Assembly (NCBI RefSeq): GCF_000092205.1
Contig: NC_014216.1
Coordinates: forward strand, 2,299,742-2,363,741
Origin: Desulfurivibrio alkaliphilus AHT 2
GTDB taxonomy: Bacteria; Desulfobacterota; Desulfobulbia; Desulfobulbales; Desulfurivibrionaceae
Direction: 5' to 3'
Length of the DNA stretch: 64,000 nucleotides
A program made the translations under genes and the position numbers. This document shows positions 26,370-34,826 of this stretch, piece by piece. Position 1 is the stretch's first letter. The number at the start of each line of letters is the position of its first letter. Under the pieces are notes generated by a model, which saw only the letters and a program-made list of their open reading frames with translations, searched no databases and was not told the origin of the DNA.

Positions 26370-26608
26370 TCCGCGCACCCCCATGTGGTAAAATTCAGGC
26401 ACCCCGCAACCACTTAACCCGTTGACCCATGTGGTCAACCGCAAGCCTCAAACAGCACCGCGGCGCGGCCACAGGCCCGTTAAACCGGCAAGTTATCAGC
26501 CCCAGTGCATGCCAACAGTCGCAGCGGCTCAACCCCCTGCCATTGCCGATGGCCTACAGGTCATTAATACCCTGCTTTGGCAACTCGCACAACAGACACT
26601 TTAGGCGC

Positions 26609-26624
26609 TGTTTCACGTGAAACA
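26609..26624. other. parS centromere site
   Basis: TGTTTCACGTGAAACA, a perfect match to the 16-bp parS consensus and fully palindromic. It lies 240 bases upstream of parA, in the gap to the M20 peptidase gene. No second copy was noticed in the window. Confidence 0.92.
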
Positions 26625-26686
26625 AAGCAATTAACAATACAACATCAACCCGATATAGATATCACCAAACAGGTTTGGCAAAAAAA

Positions 26687-27847
26687 TTAATCGTTTTGGG
26701 AGAGTCGATACATGGCCAGCAGCAGCTCAGTGGTTCGCACCAGAGCAGTGAGGGTTACAGACTCATCGGTGGTGTGAACATCGGTCATGCCGGTGCCTAA
26801 AATGGCGGTGGGGAAACCGTGGGCGGAAAAAATGTTGGCATCGCTGCCACCACCGGCCACGGTAAATTCCAGACGACGGCGCAACTGGTCAGCTGCCTGG
26901 CGCAAACGCTGCAACACCGGGTCGCCCTGCTTCAGCTTCATGGCCGGAAACTGCTCTTCAATGGTGAACGAAAACTCGGCCGCCCCACGCGGAGGTCCGG
27001 AAGTGGGCGCGAGGCTGCCGTACTTGCTGACGGTGCGGTGAAAAACATCTTTAATATGCTGTGTATGGTGGGCAAGCTTGTCGGGATCATGGCTGCGCAC
27101 CTCGCCCTCCATGGTCACCAGATCGGGTACGATATTGGTGGCCTTGCCACCGGCAATCACCCCGATATTGGCGGTACTCTCATCATCCAGGCGCCCCAGG
27201 GATAAATCGGCCAGAGCGCGTGAGGCCAGTTGAATGGCGTTGATCCCGGTTTCAGGATGGAGCCCGGCATGGGCTGCCAGACCATGTACTCGCGCGGTAA
27301 AGTGATTGGCGGCGGGCGCAGCCACCACCGCCAAGTCGAAACCGGCACTGTCCAGGGCATAGCCGGTGTCGGCCCGCAGCAGAGAGAAATCAAAGTTCTT
27401 GGCCCCCAGCAGGCCAATTTCTTCGCAGGTGGTAAAAACAAACTCTAAAGGGGACCACAGAAGGCCATCTTCTTTAAGCGAGCGAGCCATCTCAACCAGC
27501 ATGGCAATCCCCGCCTTGTCATCGGCCCCCAAAACCGTGGCCCCGGCGCTGGTGAAGGTTTCCCCCTGGCGGCGCACCTTAACCCCGCAGGCCGGCTCCA
27601 CCACATCAAGGTGACAGTTGCAGAAAAAAGGGGGCAGCCCCCCTCGCCGGCCGGGAATCCTGATCACCAGATTGCCGGTGTCGGAGCCGGTGAAAGGGGC
27701 AGAATTATCTTCAAGGATTTCCGCGTTAAACTCGGTGGCAAACAATCCCTTCAAAAAAGCAGCCACCCTCCCTTCCTGCCGCGAAGGGCTGTCTATTTCA
27801 CACAGGCGAACAAAGATTTCCGCCAGGCGTTCCGGTTGCAGAGACAT
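26687..27847 (-). CDS. M20-family peptidase (PepT/tripeptidase-like)
   Basis: A 386-aa metallopeptidase from the ATG at 27847, which has GGGAGA upstream; the frame opens further at 27922. Motifs: ICEIDSPSRQEGRV-type N-terminus (LCEIDSPSRQEG), NCHLDVVEPACGVKV (first zinc histidine and aspartate), VLGADDKAGIAMLVEMA (bridging aspartate), VFTTCEEIGLLGAKNF (catalytic glutamate pair), a GLAAHAGLHPETGINAIQ dimerisation region, and the C-terminal AGGGSDANIFSAHG. This is the aminotripeptidase/M20 arrangement. It cleaves short peptides or acyl-amino acids; which one is not determinable. It has no close operon partner. Confidence 0.9.
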   Translation of the reverse strand: MSLQPERLAEIFVRLCEIDSPSRQEGRVAAFLKGLFATEFNAEILEDNSAPFTGSDTGNLVIRIPGRRGGLPPFFCNCHLDVVEPACGVKVRRQGETFTSAGATVLGADDKAGIAMLVEMARSLKEDGLLWSPLEFVFTTCEEIGLLGAKNFDFSLLRADTGYALDSAGFDLAVVAAPAANHFTARVHGLAAHAGLHPETGINAIQLASRALADLSLGRLDDESTANIGVIAGGKATNIVPDLVTMEGEVRSHDPDKLAHHTQHIKDVFHRTVSKYGSLAPTSGPPRGAAEFSFTIEEQFPAMKLKQGDPVLQRLRQAADQLRRRLEFTVAGGGSDANIFSAHGFPTAILGTGMTDVHTTDESVTLTALVRTTELLLAMYRLSQND

Positions 27848-28383
27848 CAATTTCTCCCTGGTATAGCGGTTTATAGCTGATGAAACAGTTGTTGGCAGTC
27901 GACGACATGACGACCAACACATCAGCCAGCTAAAGCGTTATCGCCCAACATGCCCTGTGGCTGCACAGGGCCCAAAAACAAAGAGCGTATGCAACAAAAG
28001 TACACTTGCTTTATACGAATAGGCGAGGCTGACCAAGAGCGGCGCCGACCGGTCGATTTTAAAAAAAGCATGGTTTTTTCAACAGACAAATAGGCACAAG
28101 CAAAACCGGGTGCCATTATACTACAATGAAGTTGGCTGACGGCAAAGCAGGAAAACCGCACTTATTGCTTGGCCACCACCCTGCCGGGGCAAAGCTCCCG
28201 CCATGCGCTACCAAAAGCTGGGTTACGGCCGTCGGATTAGCTTGACGAATCCATTAACAGCATGGATTTGTCACTTGCCGTAACGACCAGGAGAAGGCTA
28301 TGATGCTAAAACAGCAAAAATTAGCCGCCGGCCACGCGCCGGCCACGCTTGCAAGCAAATACCAAAACTTAGGAGAGTGCAAA
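27848..28383. other. Intergenic region between M20 peptidase and RCKP gene
   Basis: 536 bases without a gene I can defend. It holds the 5' leader of the metal-protein gene, including a small stem AATCCAT/ATGGATT (28248-28254 and 28262-28268, 7-base loop), and a second in-frame ATG at 28300 with its own AGGAG. Confidence 0.5.
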
Positions 28384-28539
28384 ATGGCTGTATTCAAATG
28401 CGAAAAATGTGGCGCCACCAAAGAGGGACGATGCAAACCCAAAAAATGCCCGCAGTGCGGCGAATTGGGCTGCATGCTGAAGAATGAGGCCGCCGCCCCG
28501 GCCAAAAAATGCGGCGGCGGTTGCAAGAGCAAAAAGTAA
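28384..28539 (+). CDS. RCKP-type rubredoxin-like metal-binding protein
   Basis: A 51-aa protein from the ATG at 28384, which has TAGGAGAG just upstream. The cysteines lie as FKCEKCGATKEGRCKPKKCP then QCGELGC and a final CGGGC, giving two CxxC knuckles plus extra cysteines, the pattern of the small rubredoxin-like RCKP family that binds iron or zinc with four thiolates. An in-frame ATG at 28300, also with an AGGAG, would add 28 residues; the short form matches the family start. It lies 27 bases before the formate dehydrogenase gene and could share its transcript. The C-terminal Ala/Lys-rich tail is common in this type. Confidence 0.7.
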   Translation: MAVFKCEKCGATKEGRCKPKKCPQCGELGCMLKNEAAAPAKKCGGGCKSKK

Positions 28540-28566
28540 CATCATAGCTGGGGAGACCGCAGGGCT

Positions 28567-30750
28567 TTGAGCGAAAACGTCTTCACCATCTGCCCATACT
28601 GCGGCTGCGGCTGCGGGCTGTACCTGCGCCGTGAAGGCGAGCAGATAACCGGGGTGCTCCCCAGCCGCCGGCATCCGGTTTCCCGGGGCAACCTGTGCGT
28701 TAAGGGGTGGCAGTTGCCGGAGATCATCAGCCACCCCGAGCGCCTCACCTCTCCCCTTATGCGCCAAAACGGCCGGCTGGTGCCGGTGAGCTGGGATGAG
28801 GCCCTGGACTTCTGCGCCGCCGAGTTGGGTCGCGTCGGCGCCGGGCACGGGCCCTCGGCCCTGGGGGTGTTGGCCTCGGCCAAGTGCACCAGCGAGGAGA
28901 ATTACCTGCTGCAGAAATTCACCCGGGCGGTGCTCAAGACCAACAACATCGATCACTGCGCCCGGCTCTGACACGCCCCCACGGTGGCCGGTCTGGCCAC
29001 CACCTTCGGCAGCGGGGCGATGACCAATTCCATCAACGAAATCGAGGGCGCCGAGGTTATCCTGATCTCCGGCTCCAACACCACCGAGGCCCACCCCCAA
29101 GTGGCGCGACGGATTTATGCCGCCAGGGATCGCGGCGCCAAGGTGATCGTCATCGACCCGCGTTACACCACCATCGCCCGGCTGGCCGACCTGCACCTGG
29201 ACCTCAGGCCCGGCAGCGACATCCCGCTGATCAACGGCCTGATGAAGATCATCCTCGATGAAAACCTGGCCGACGACCTGTTCATCGAACTGCGCACGGA
29301 AAATTTCTTCGCCCTGCGGGATTACCTTTATCGGCTGGACCTGGAAGAAGTTTACCGGCAGACCGGCCTTACCGCCGAAAAGCTGCGCCAGGCCGCCCTG
29401 CTTTACGGCCGGGCCGGCAAGGCGGTGATCTGCTACTGCCTGGGGGTTACCCAGCATGTCTGCGGCACGGCCAACGTCGAGGCCCTGGCCAACCTGGCCA
29501 TGCTCACCGGCAACGTGGAAAAGGAAGAGGCCGGGGTGGACCCGCTGCGGGGTCAGAACAACGTGCAGGGGGCCTGCGACATGGGAGCCCTGCCGGGAAT
29601 GTTGCCGGGCTACCAGCCGGTGACCGACGCGACGGCCAGGCAGCGCTTTGCCGCCGCCTGGGGAGTGGAACCGCCGGCTTCTCCGGGGTGCACCCTGCTG
29701 GCCATGACCCACGGCCGCGAACCGGACAGCCCCGAAAACGGTAATCAGCAAGCCGGCACCGTTCGCGCCCTGCTGATCATGGGCGAAAACCCGCTGCTCA
29801 GCGACCCCGACCTCAACGGTGTGGCGGCAAATTTCCGCCGGCTCGACTTCCTGGCGGTCAGCGATATCTTCCTCACCGAAACCGCCGCCCAAGCCGACGT
29901 GGTCTTCCCCGCCGCCTGTTTTGCCGAAAAAGAGGGCTGCTTCACCAACACCGAACGCCGGGTGCAGTTGATCAACCGCGCCGTGGCGCCGCCGGGGCAG
30001 GCCAGAAGCGACCTGGAGATCATCGCCGCTTTAAGCGGCAAAATGGGCTACCCCATGGATTACCAGTCGGCGGCGGAGGTAATGGAAGAGATCGCCCTGC
30101 TGACCCCCATCTACGGCGGCATCTACCACGACCGGCTGGCCGGCGGCCATGGTTTGCAATGGCCCTGCTGGGATCGGCAGCACCCCGGCACCCCGTTTTT
30201 GCACAAGTACTACTTTACCCGCGGCCGGGGCCGCTTTGCCGTGGTGGAGCACCAGCCCCCGGCGGAAACGCCCGATGCCGACTATCCCCTGCTGTTCAAC
30301 ACCGGCCGGGCCTACCACCACTACCACACCGGGAGCATGACCCGGCGCAGCGCCATCCTCAACCGGGAATGCCGCCGGGCCCGGCTGCAGATCAACCCCC
30401 AAGACGCCAACGCCTACCAGGTCACCGATGGTGAGCCGGTAAGGCTGCACTCCCGCCGGGGGCAAGTGGAACTTGCGGCGGAGTTGACCGACACCGTTCC
30501 CCCCGGCATGGTCTACGGCAATTTTCACTTCGCCGAGGCCCCCATCAACAACCTCACCACCACCGCCAGCGACCGGCGGGCCCGCTGCCCGGAATACAAA
30601 ATCTGCGCGGTGCGGCTGGAGAAAATCTCCACGCCAACCCAGGAAGGGAAAGAGAGCCAAGGAGACCAAAAGGGTAACGGGGGTACAAAGAGCCAAAGGG
30701 GCCAAGGGGACCATGGCAACCAAGGGGACAAAGGAGGCGACGATGAGTGA
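28567..30750 (+). CDS. Selenocysteine formate dehydrogenase, catalytic subunit (FdhF/FdhA-like)
   Basis: The frame runs 728 codons with one in-frame TGA at 28969-28971 (residue 135), read as selenocysteine: context CARL-U-HAPTVAGL, as in FdhF. A TTG start at 28567 follows GGGGAGA. The N-terminal [4Fe-4S] cysteines are C9, C12, C16 and C44 (CPYCGCGC). Sec135 and His136 sit at the molybdenum or tungsten site, and PLRGQNNVQGACDMG and the C-terminal MGD-binding regions follow. It oxidises formate or reduces CO2 in the cytoplasm. A bacterial SECIS-like stem lies directly after the TGA. Redox partners follow at once (30743, 31810). The C-terminal 35 residues are an odd Gly/Gln/Asp-rich tail. The overlap with the next gene is eight bases. 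Confidence 0.93.
28983..29001 (+). promoter_or_regulatory. bSECIS stem-loop for selenocysteine insertion
   Basis: GGTGGCC (28983-28989), loop GGTCT (28990-28994) and GGCCACC (28995-29001) form a perfect seven-pair hairpin whose loop carries the GGUCU element bound by SelB in E. coli fdhF. The TGA lies 11 bases before the stem, the spacing seen in bacterial selenoprotein messages. The hairpin is inside the reading frame. Confidence 0.85.
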
Positions 30751-31780
30751 ACAGTACCTGCTCAGCCGCGACCACCTCCCTCCCCTGCTCCGCCGCCTGG
30801 GCAAGGAATACCGGCTGGTGGCCCCGGTTACCAACGACTACGGCGATACCCTGTTCCAGGAAATCGCCGACCCGGTGGCCACCGCGCCGGACTTACAGCG
30901 GCAACCGCAAAACTCGTTGAAAGATTTTCTTTTTCCCCAGCGGGAGCTCCTCTATGATTACCGGGTGGACGAGCAGGGTGGCTACCACTTCCGGGAACCG
31001 GCCACCGACATCCCCGCCACCCTCTTTTTCGGGGTCCGCCCCTGCGACCTCAACGCCGTGCTCTACCTGGACGTAATCTTTTTGCCCGGCCGGCGGGAGC
31101 CGGGTTACCGCCGGCGGCGGGAAAACAGCCTGCTGATCGGGCTCAACTGCAACCAGCCCTTTGCCGACTGCTTTTGCGCCGCGGTCAAGGCCGGGCCTTT
31201 CCTGGAGGATGGCAGCGACCTGCAGCTCACCGACCTGGGGCGGGAGTTTCTGGTGGAGGTGGGGCGCGCCCGAGGGGCGGAGATCATCAAACGCTGGCCC
31301 CACTTTTTCCGCCCGGCCCCGGCCGAAGAGCGCAACCGCCGCTTTCAGCTTTACCTGGAAGCGCGCGGCAGCTTCCTCCGCCAGGTGCATGCCGACCAGG
31401 CCATCAAACGGCTGGCGGCCAACGCCACCCCGCCGGGGGTCTGGGAAGAAGTGGCGAGCCGCTGCCAGGACTGCAACGGCTGCGCCTACCTCTGCCCCAC
31501 CTGCAGTTGCTTCACCATTGTCGATGAGGCGCAAAACCAGCGGCAAGGCCGGCGCTGGCGGCTCTGGGACGCCTGCACCGCCACCGGCTTCACCGCCATG
31601 GCCGGCGGCCACAACCCGGTACAACCGGCCAAGGACAAGCTACGCCAACGTTTCCGGCACAAGCTGGAACTGGATGTAAAGAAACACGGCCGGCCCAGTT
31701 GCATGGGCTGCGGCCGCTGCGTGGGGGTCTGCTTCGGCGGCACCGATATCCTGCACTTTATCAACCTGGCGGGAAGATGA
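30743..31780 (+). CDS. 4Fe-4S electron-transfer subunit, sulfhydrogenase beta / AsrA-like
   Basis: A 345-aa protein starting at an ATG with AAGGAGG spaced about six bases upstream, overlapping the formate dehydrogenase gene by eight bases. The N-terminal part carries ATLFFGVRPCDLNAVLYLD, the signature of the HydB/AsrA family. Two ferredoxin-type clusters follow in the C-terminal third: SRCQDCNGCAYLCPTCSCF (residues about 236-254) and RPSCMGCGRCVGVCFGG near the end. It would pass electrons between the formate dehydrogenase and the flavin subunit that follows. The protein is cytoplasmic. In sulfhydrogenases and anaerobic sulfite reductase these subunits form the NAD(P)H-linked electron module; here they are joined to a formate dehydrogenase. 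Confidence 0.85.
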   Translation: MSEQYLLSRDHLPPLLRRLGKEYRLVAPVTNDYGDTLFQEIADPVATAPDLQRQPQNSLKDFLFPQRELLYDYRVDEQGGYHFREPATDIPATLFFGVRPCDLNAVLYLDVIFLPGRREPGYRRRRENSLLIGLNCNQPFADCFCAAVKAGPFLEDGSDLQLTDLGREFLVEVGRARGAEIIKRWPHFFRPAPAEERNRRFQLYLEARGSFLRQVHADQAIKRLAANATPPGVWEEVASRCQDCNGCAYLCPTCSCFTIVDEAQNQRQGRRWRLWDACTATGFTAMAGGHNPVQPAKDKLRQRFRHKLELDVKKHGRPSCMGCGRCVGVCFGGTDILHFINLAGR

Positions 31781-31809
31781 ACAACCAAGCCCAGCAATCC
31801 GGAGGAACG

Positions 31810-32655
31810 ATGATCGATCCCTACCGCCCCGGGCGGGCGGTGATCAGCGAGATCATCGAGGAAAACCAGCGGATCAAAACCTTCGTGCTCGAGCCCCTGG
31901 AGGCCTGGCCGGCGGCTTCCGACCAGGCGACGACCTCGGCTTACCAGCCGGGACAATTTGTAATGGTGTCGGTACCCCACTGCGGCGAAGCGCCCATTTC
32001 CCTGGCCTCTTCGCCCCAGGAGCCCAAGCTGCGCCTCAGCGTGCTCAAGGTGGGGCTGCTGACCTCCGCCCTGCACCGGCTGCCGGTGGGAGCGGAAGTG
32101 GGCCTGCGGGGGCCCTATGGCCGCCCCTTCCCCATGGCGGCGCTAAAGGGCCGCCGGCTGGTGTTTGTGGCCGGCGGCATCGGCCTGGCCCCCTTGCGGT
32201 CGGTGCTGGAAAGCTGCCTGGCCCGGCCGGATGATTTTGGCCCCCTCACCCTGCTCTACGGCAGCCGCACCCCGGATGACATTGCCTTCAGCGCCGACCT
32301 GGCCCGCTGGCAGGCCGGGCGGCAGGTGGACTGCCGGCTCACCGTGGACCAGGGGGGACCGGGCTGGAACGGAGCGGTGGGGCTGGTCTCCGACCTGCTG
32401 GCCGACCTGCAGCTGGAGCCGGAACAGAGCAGCGTCCTGATCTGCGGCCCGCCGCCGATGATCCGGGCCGTCTGCCGGCAAGCCGCCCAAGCCGGGGTTG
32501 CCCCCGAACAGATCATCACCACCCTGGAGCGCCAGATGAAATGCGGCCTCGGCCTCTGCCGCCACTGCCACCTGGACCACCACCTGGTCTGCGTCGATGG
32601 CCCGGTGTACACCCTGGCCCAGTTGCGGCAACTGGAAATCATGGAACTGGGTTAA
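31810..32655 (+). CDS. FAD/NAD(P)-binding electron-transfer subunit, sulfhydrogenase gamma / AsrB-like
   Basis: A 281-aa ferredoxin-reductase-type protein. The ATG at 31810 is chosen for its GGAGG; an upstream in-frame ATG at 31777 overlaps the preceding stop but lacks one. The FAD part contains YQPGQFVMVSVPHCGEAPIS. The NAD(P) part contains VFVAGGIGLAPLRSVLE, LLYGSRTPDDIAF, and LICGPPPMIRAV. The C-terminal [2Fe-2S] cysteines lie in MKCGLGLCRHCHLDHHLVC followed by VDGPV. It exchanges electrons between a pyridine nucleotide and the Fe-S subunit. With the two preceding genes it would make a three-subunit, nucleotide-linked formate dehydrogenase, which is inference from gene order. Confidence 0.88.
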   Translation: MIDPYRPGRAVISEIIEENQRIKTFVLEPLEAWPAASDQATTSAYQPGQFVMVSVPHCGEAPISLASSPQEPKLRLSVLKVGLLTSALHRLPVGAEVGLRGPYGRPFPMAALKGRRLVFVAGGIGLAPLRSVLESCLARPDDFGPLTLLYGSRTPDDIAFSADLARWQAGRQVDCRLTVDQGGPGWNGAVGLVSDLLADLQLEPEQSSVLICGPPPMIRAVCRQAAQAGVAPEQIITTLERQMKCGLGLCRHCHLDHHLVCVDGPVYTLAQLRQLEIMELG

Positions 32656-32660
32656 GGCCA

Positions 32661-34670
32661 ATGAACCAACAGCAGCCAGCGTCATACCGTATCACCTTTG
32701 AGCCCGGCAACCGGACGGTAACCGCCGCCGGCGGCGAAACCCTGCTGGAGGCCGCCCGGCGGCTGGGGCTGCATGTCAACGCTTCCTGCGGCGGCGACGG
32801 CACCTGCGGCCGCTGCCGGGTTATTATCGAGCAAGGGGCGGTGAACGGGGGGGCCAGCGAGAAGATCAGCCCGGCGGATTTTCAGCAGGGCCACCGCCTG
32901 GCCTGCGGGGCTGAAATCACCGGCGACACGGTGGTGCGGATCCCGGTGGAATCGGGCCTGGGCAAGGGCGGCCTGACCACCGGCGGGCGGGGGGAAGTGG
33001 CGGGCCGCAACCGAGCCCGGATGCATGTTTACGACATTGAAGAGCTGCGTGAACACGGGCTGTTCCTGCCGCCGGTGGAAAAATTTTTCCTGGAACTGCC
33101 CCGCCCCGGCCACGCCGACAACATGGCCGACGCCGGCCGGATCATCAACAGCTTAAGCAGCCAGTACGACGAACACCGGATGGTGATCACCCTGCCGGTG
33201 CTGAAAAAAATTCCCGCCGCCCTGCGGGCCGACGATTTCCGGGCCACCGTCACCGTGGCCCGACCGGTGCACAGCGGGAAAAATTTCGTCATGGACATCC
33301 AGCCCGGCAACTGGACCCGCCGCAACTTCGCCCTGGCCTTCGACCTGGGCACCACCTCCATCTACGGCATCCTGGTGGACCTGGAAAGCGGCAAGGTCCT
33401 GGCCCGGGACGGGGCTTACAACGGCCAGCTCAGCTACGGCGAAGACGTGATCTCGCGGATCATTTACGCCGAAAAACCCCAGGGGCTGGAACGGATGCAG
33501 GAGCTGGCGGTCAACACCATCAACCAGGTGCTGGATAAATTGCTGGCCAAAGCCCACCCGCCGGAAGAGGCGGCCCGGGGCGCGGTGCGCCGCGAGGAAA
33601 TCAGCTCCATCACCATCGCCGCCAACACCACCATGACCCATCTGCTGCTGGGGCTGGACCCCAGCCACATCCGCCGGGCCCCTTACGTGCCGGCCAGCAC
33701 CTTCCTGCCGCCGGTGCGGGCCGCCGATTTGGGACTCAAACTCGACCAGCACGCGGTGGCGCTTTGTTACCCGGCGGTCTCCAGCTACGTGGGCGGCGAT
33801 ATCGTGGCCGGGGTGATGGGCTCGGGCATGTACCGCACCGACAAGCTGACCCTTTATCTCGACATCGGCACCAACGCCGAGATCGTCATCGGCAGCCGGG
33901 AATGGCTGGTCTGCGCCGCCTGCTCGGCGGGGCCGGCCTTTGAAGGCGGCGGCATCACCCACGGGATGCGGGCGGCCCAAGGGGCCATCGAGGATGTGGC
34001 CATCGACCCCCAGACCCTGGAGCCCCTGCTAACCACCGTGGGCAACCGGCCGCCGGTGGGAATTTGCGGCTCGGGGCTGCTCAACCTGGTGGCCGCCCTT
34101 TTCACCTGCGGGGTGCTGGACAGCCGGGGGCGTTTTCAGCGGGAACTTGCCACCGACCGCCTGCGGGAGGGGCGCAGCGGCTGGGAATACGTGCTGGTCC
34201 GGCAGCAGGAGGCCGGGGTGGAGCACGATATCGTGCTTAACGAGGTGGATATTCAAAACTTCATGCGGGCCAAGGCGGCCATCTTTGCCGGGGTCAAGAC
34301 CCTGGTGGAGGAGGTGGGGCTGGCCATCGGCGACTTGGAGCAGGTGATCCTGGCCGGGGCCTTCGGCAGCTACCTGGACCTGGATGCCGCCATGACCGTG
34401 GGGCTGCTGCCGGAAATCGCCCCGGAGAAATTCCTTTATGTGGGCAACGGCTCGTTAATGGGGGCCTGGATGAGCGCCATGAGCAACCATATCCGCCGGG
34501 ACGTGGTGGCGGTGGTGCGCAAGCTCACCAGCTTCGAGCTCTCCGAGGTCACCGCCTTCCAGGAGCAGTACACTGCCTCCCAATTCCTCCCCCACACCGA
34601 CCTGGAGCTGTTCCCCGGCGTAAAAAAACGCCTGAACGAGCAGGCGGCGACATCCATCCCGGCACCCTGA
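32661..34670 (+). CDS. ASKHA-domain corrinoid-activation (RACo-like) protein with [2Fe-2S] domain
   Basis: A 669-aa protein from the ATG at 32661, five bases after the flavin subunit. The N-terminal ferredoxin domain has CGGDGTCGRCRVI (C43, C49, C52) and a later LACGAEI cysteine. A middle linker follows, then the ASKHA ATPase: AFDLGTTSIYGILVDLE, YLDIGTNAEIVIG, CAACSAGPAFEGGGI and VILAGAFGSYLDLD. RACo-type proteins reactivate corrinoid proteins reductively with ATP. The partner here is not obvious, as no corrinoid gene lies in the cluster. It is paralogous to the gene at the window's left edge (many shared blocks). The tight spacing suggests it is co-transcribed with the formate dehydrogenase set. 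A stem follows at 34678. Confidence 0.87.
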   Translation: MNQQQPASYRITFEPGNRTVTAAGGETLLEAARRLGLHVNASCGGDGTCGRCRVIIEQGAVNGGASEKISPADFQQGHRLACGAEITGDTVVRIPVESGLGKGGLTTGGRGEVAGRNRARMHVYDIEELREHGLFLPPVEKFFLELPRPGHADNMADAGRIINSLSSQYDEHRMVITLPVLKKIPAALRADDFRATVTVARPVHSGKNFVMDIQPGNWTRRNFALAFDLGTTSIYGILVDLESGKVLARDGAYNGQLSYGEDVISRIIYAEKPQGLERMQELAVNTINQVLDKLLAKAHPPEEAARGAVRREEISSITIAANTTMTHLLLGLDPSHIRRAPYVPASTFLPPVRAADLGLKLDQHAVALCYPAVSSYVGGDIVAGVMGSGMYRTDKLTLYLDIGTNAEIVIGSREWLVCAACSAGPAFEGGGITHGMRAAQGAIEDVAIDPQTLEPLLTTVGNRPPVGICGSGLLNLVAALFTCGVLDSRGRFQRELATDRLREGRSGWEYVLVRQQEAGVEHDIVLNEVDIQNFMRAKAAIFAGVKTLVEEVGLAIGDLEQVILAGAFGSYLDLDAAMTVGLLPEIAPEKFLYVGNGSLMGAWMSAMSNHIRRDVVAVVRKLTSFELSEVTAFQEQYTASQFLPHTDLELFPGVKKRLNEQAATSIPAP

Positions 34671-34677
34671 GCTTAAT

Positions 34678-34703
34678 GGCAAGGTATTGACTCAAACCTT
34701 GCC
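34678..34703 (+). terminator. Stem-loop after the formate dehydrogenase cluster
   Basis: GGCAAGGT and ACCTTGCC pair over eight bases with a ten-base loop. There is no T-run after it, so it may be a processing or rho-type end. Confidence 0.4.
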
Positions 34704-34826
34704 AGCCAGGGCTTCCCTGTCCGCGTACCAAACGAAAATTCAAAGGCGAGCAAAATCAGTTTGGATTATATAAGATTACCCCTTTCCATACGATTCTGTC
34801 GTTGAGCAATAAACAAAGGCCCCTGC

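Noticed and set aside
26422-26604. 60-codon frame between parA and parS
   Set aside because: No ribosome-binding site or family; lies in the partition control region.
28969-28971. Frameshift or nonsense mutation in the formate dehydrogenase
   Set aside because: The TGA is in the exact selenocysteine context and is followed by a SECIS hairpin, so it is a coded Sec.
28369-29892. Long minus-strand frame over the formate dehydrogenase gene
   Set aside because: Shadow of the GC-rich plus-strand gene; composition is low-complexity and no family is visible.
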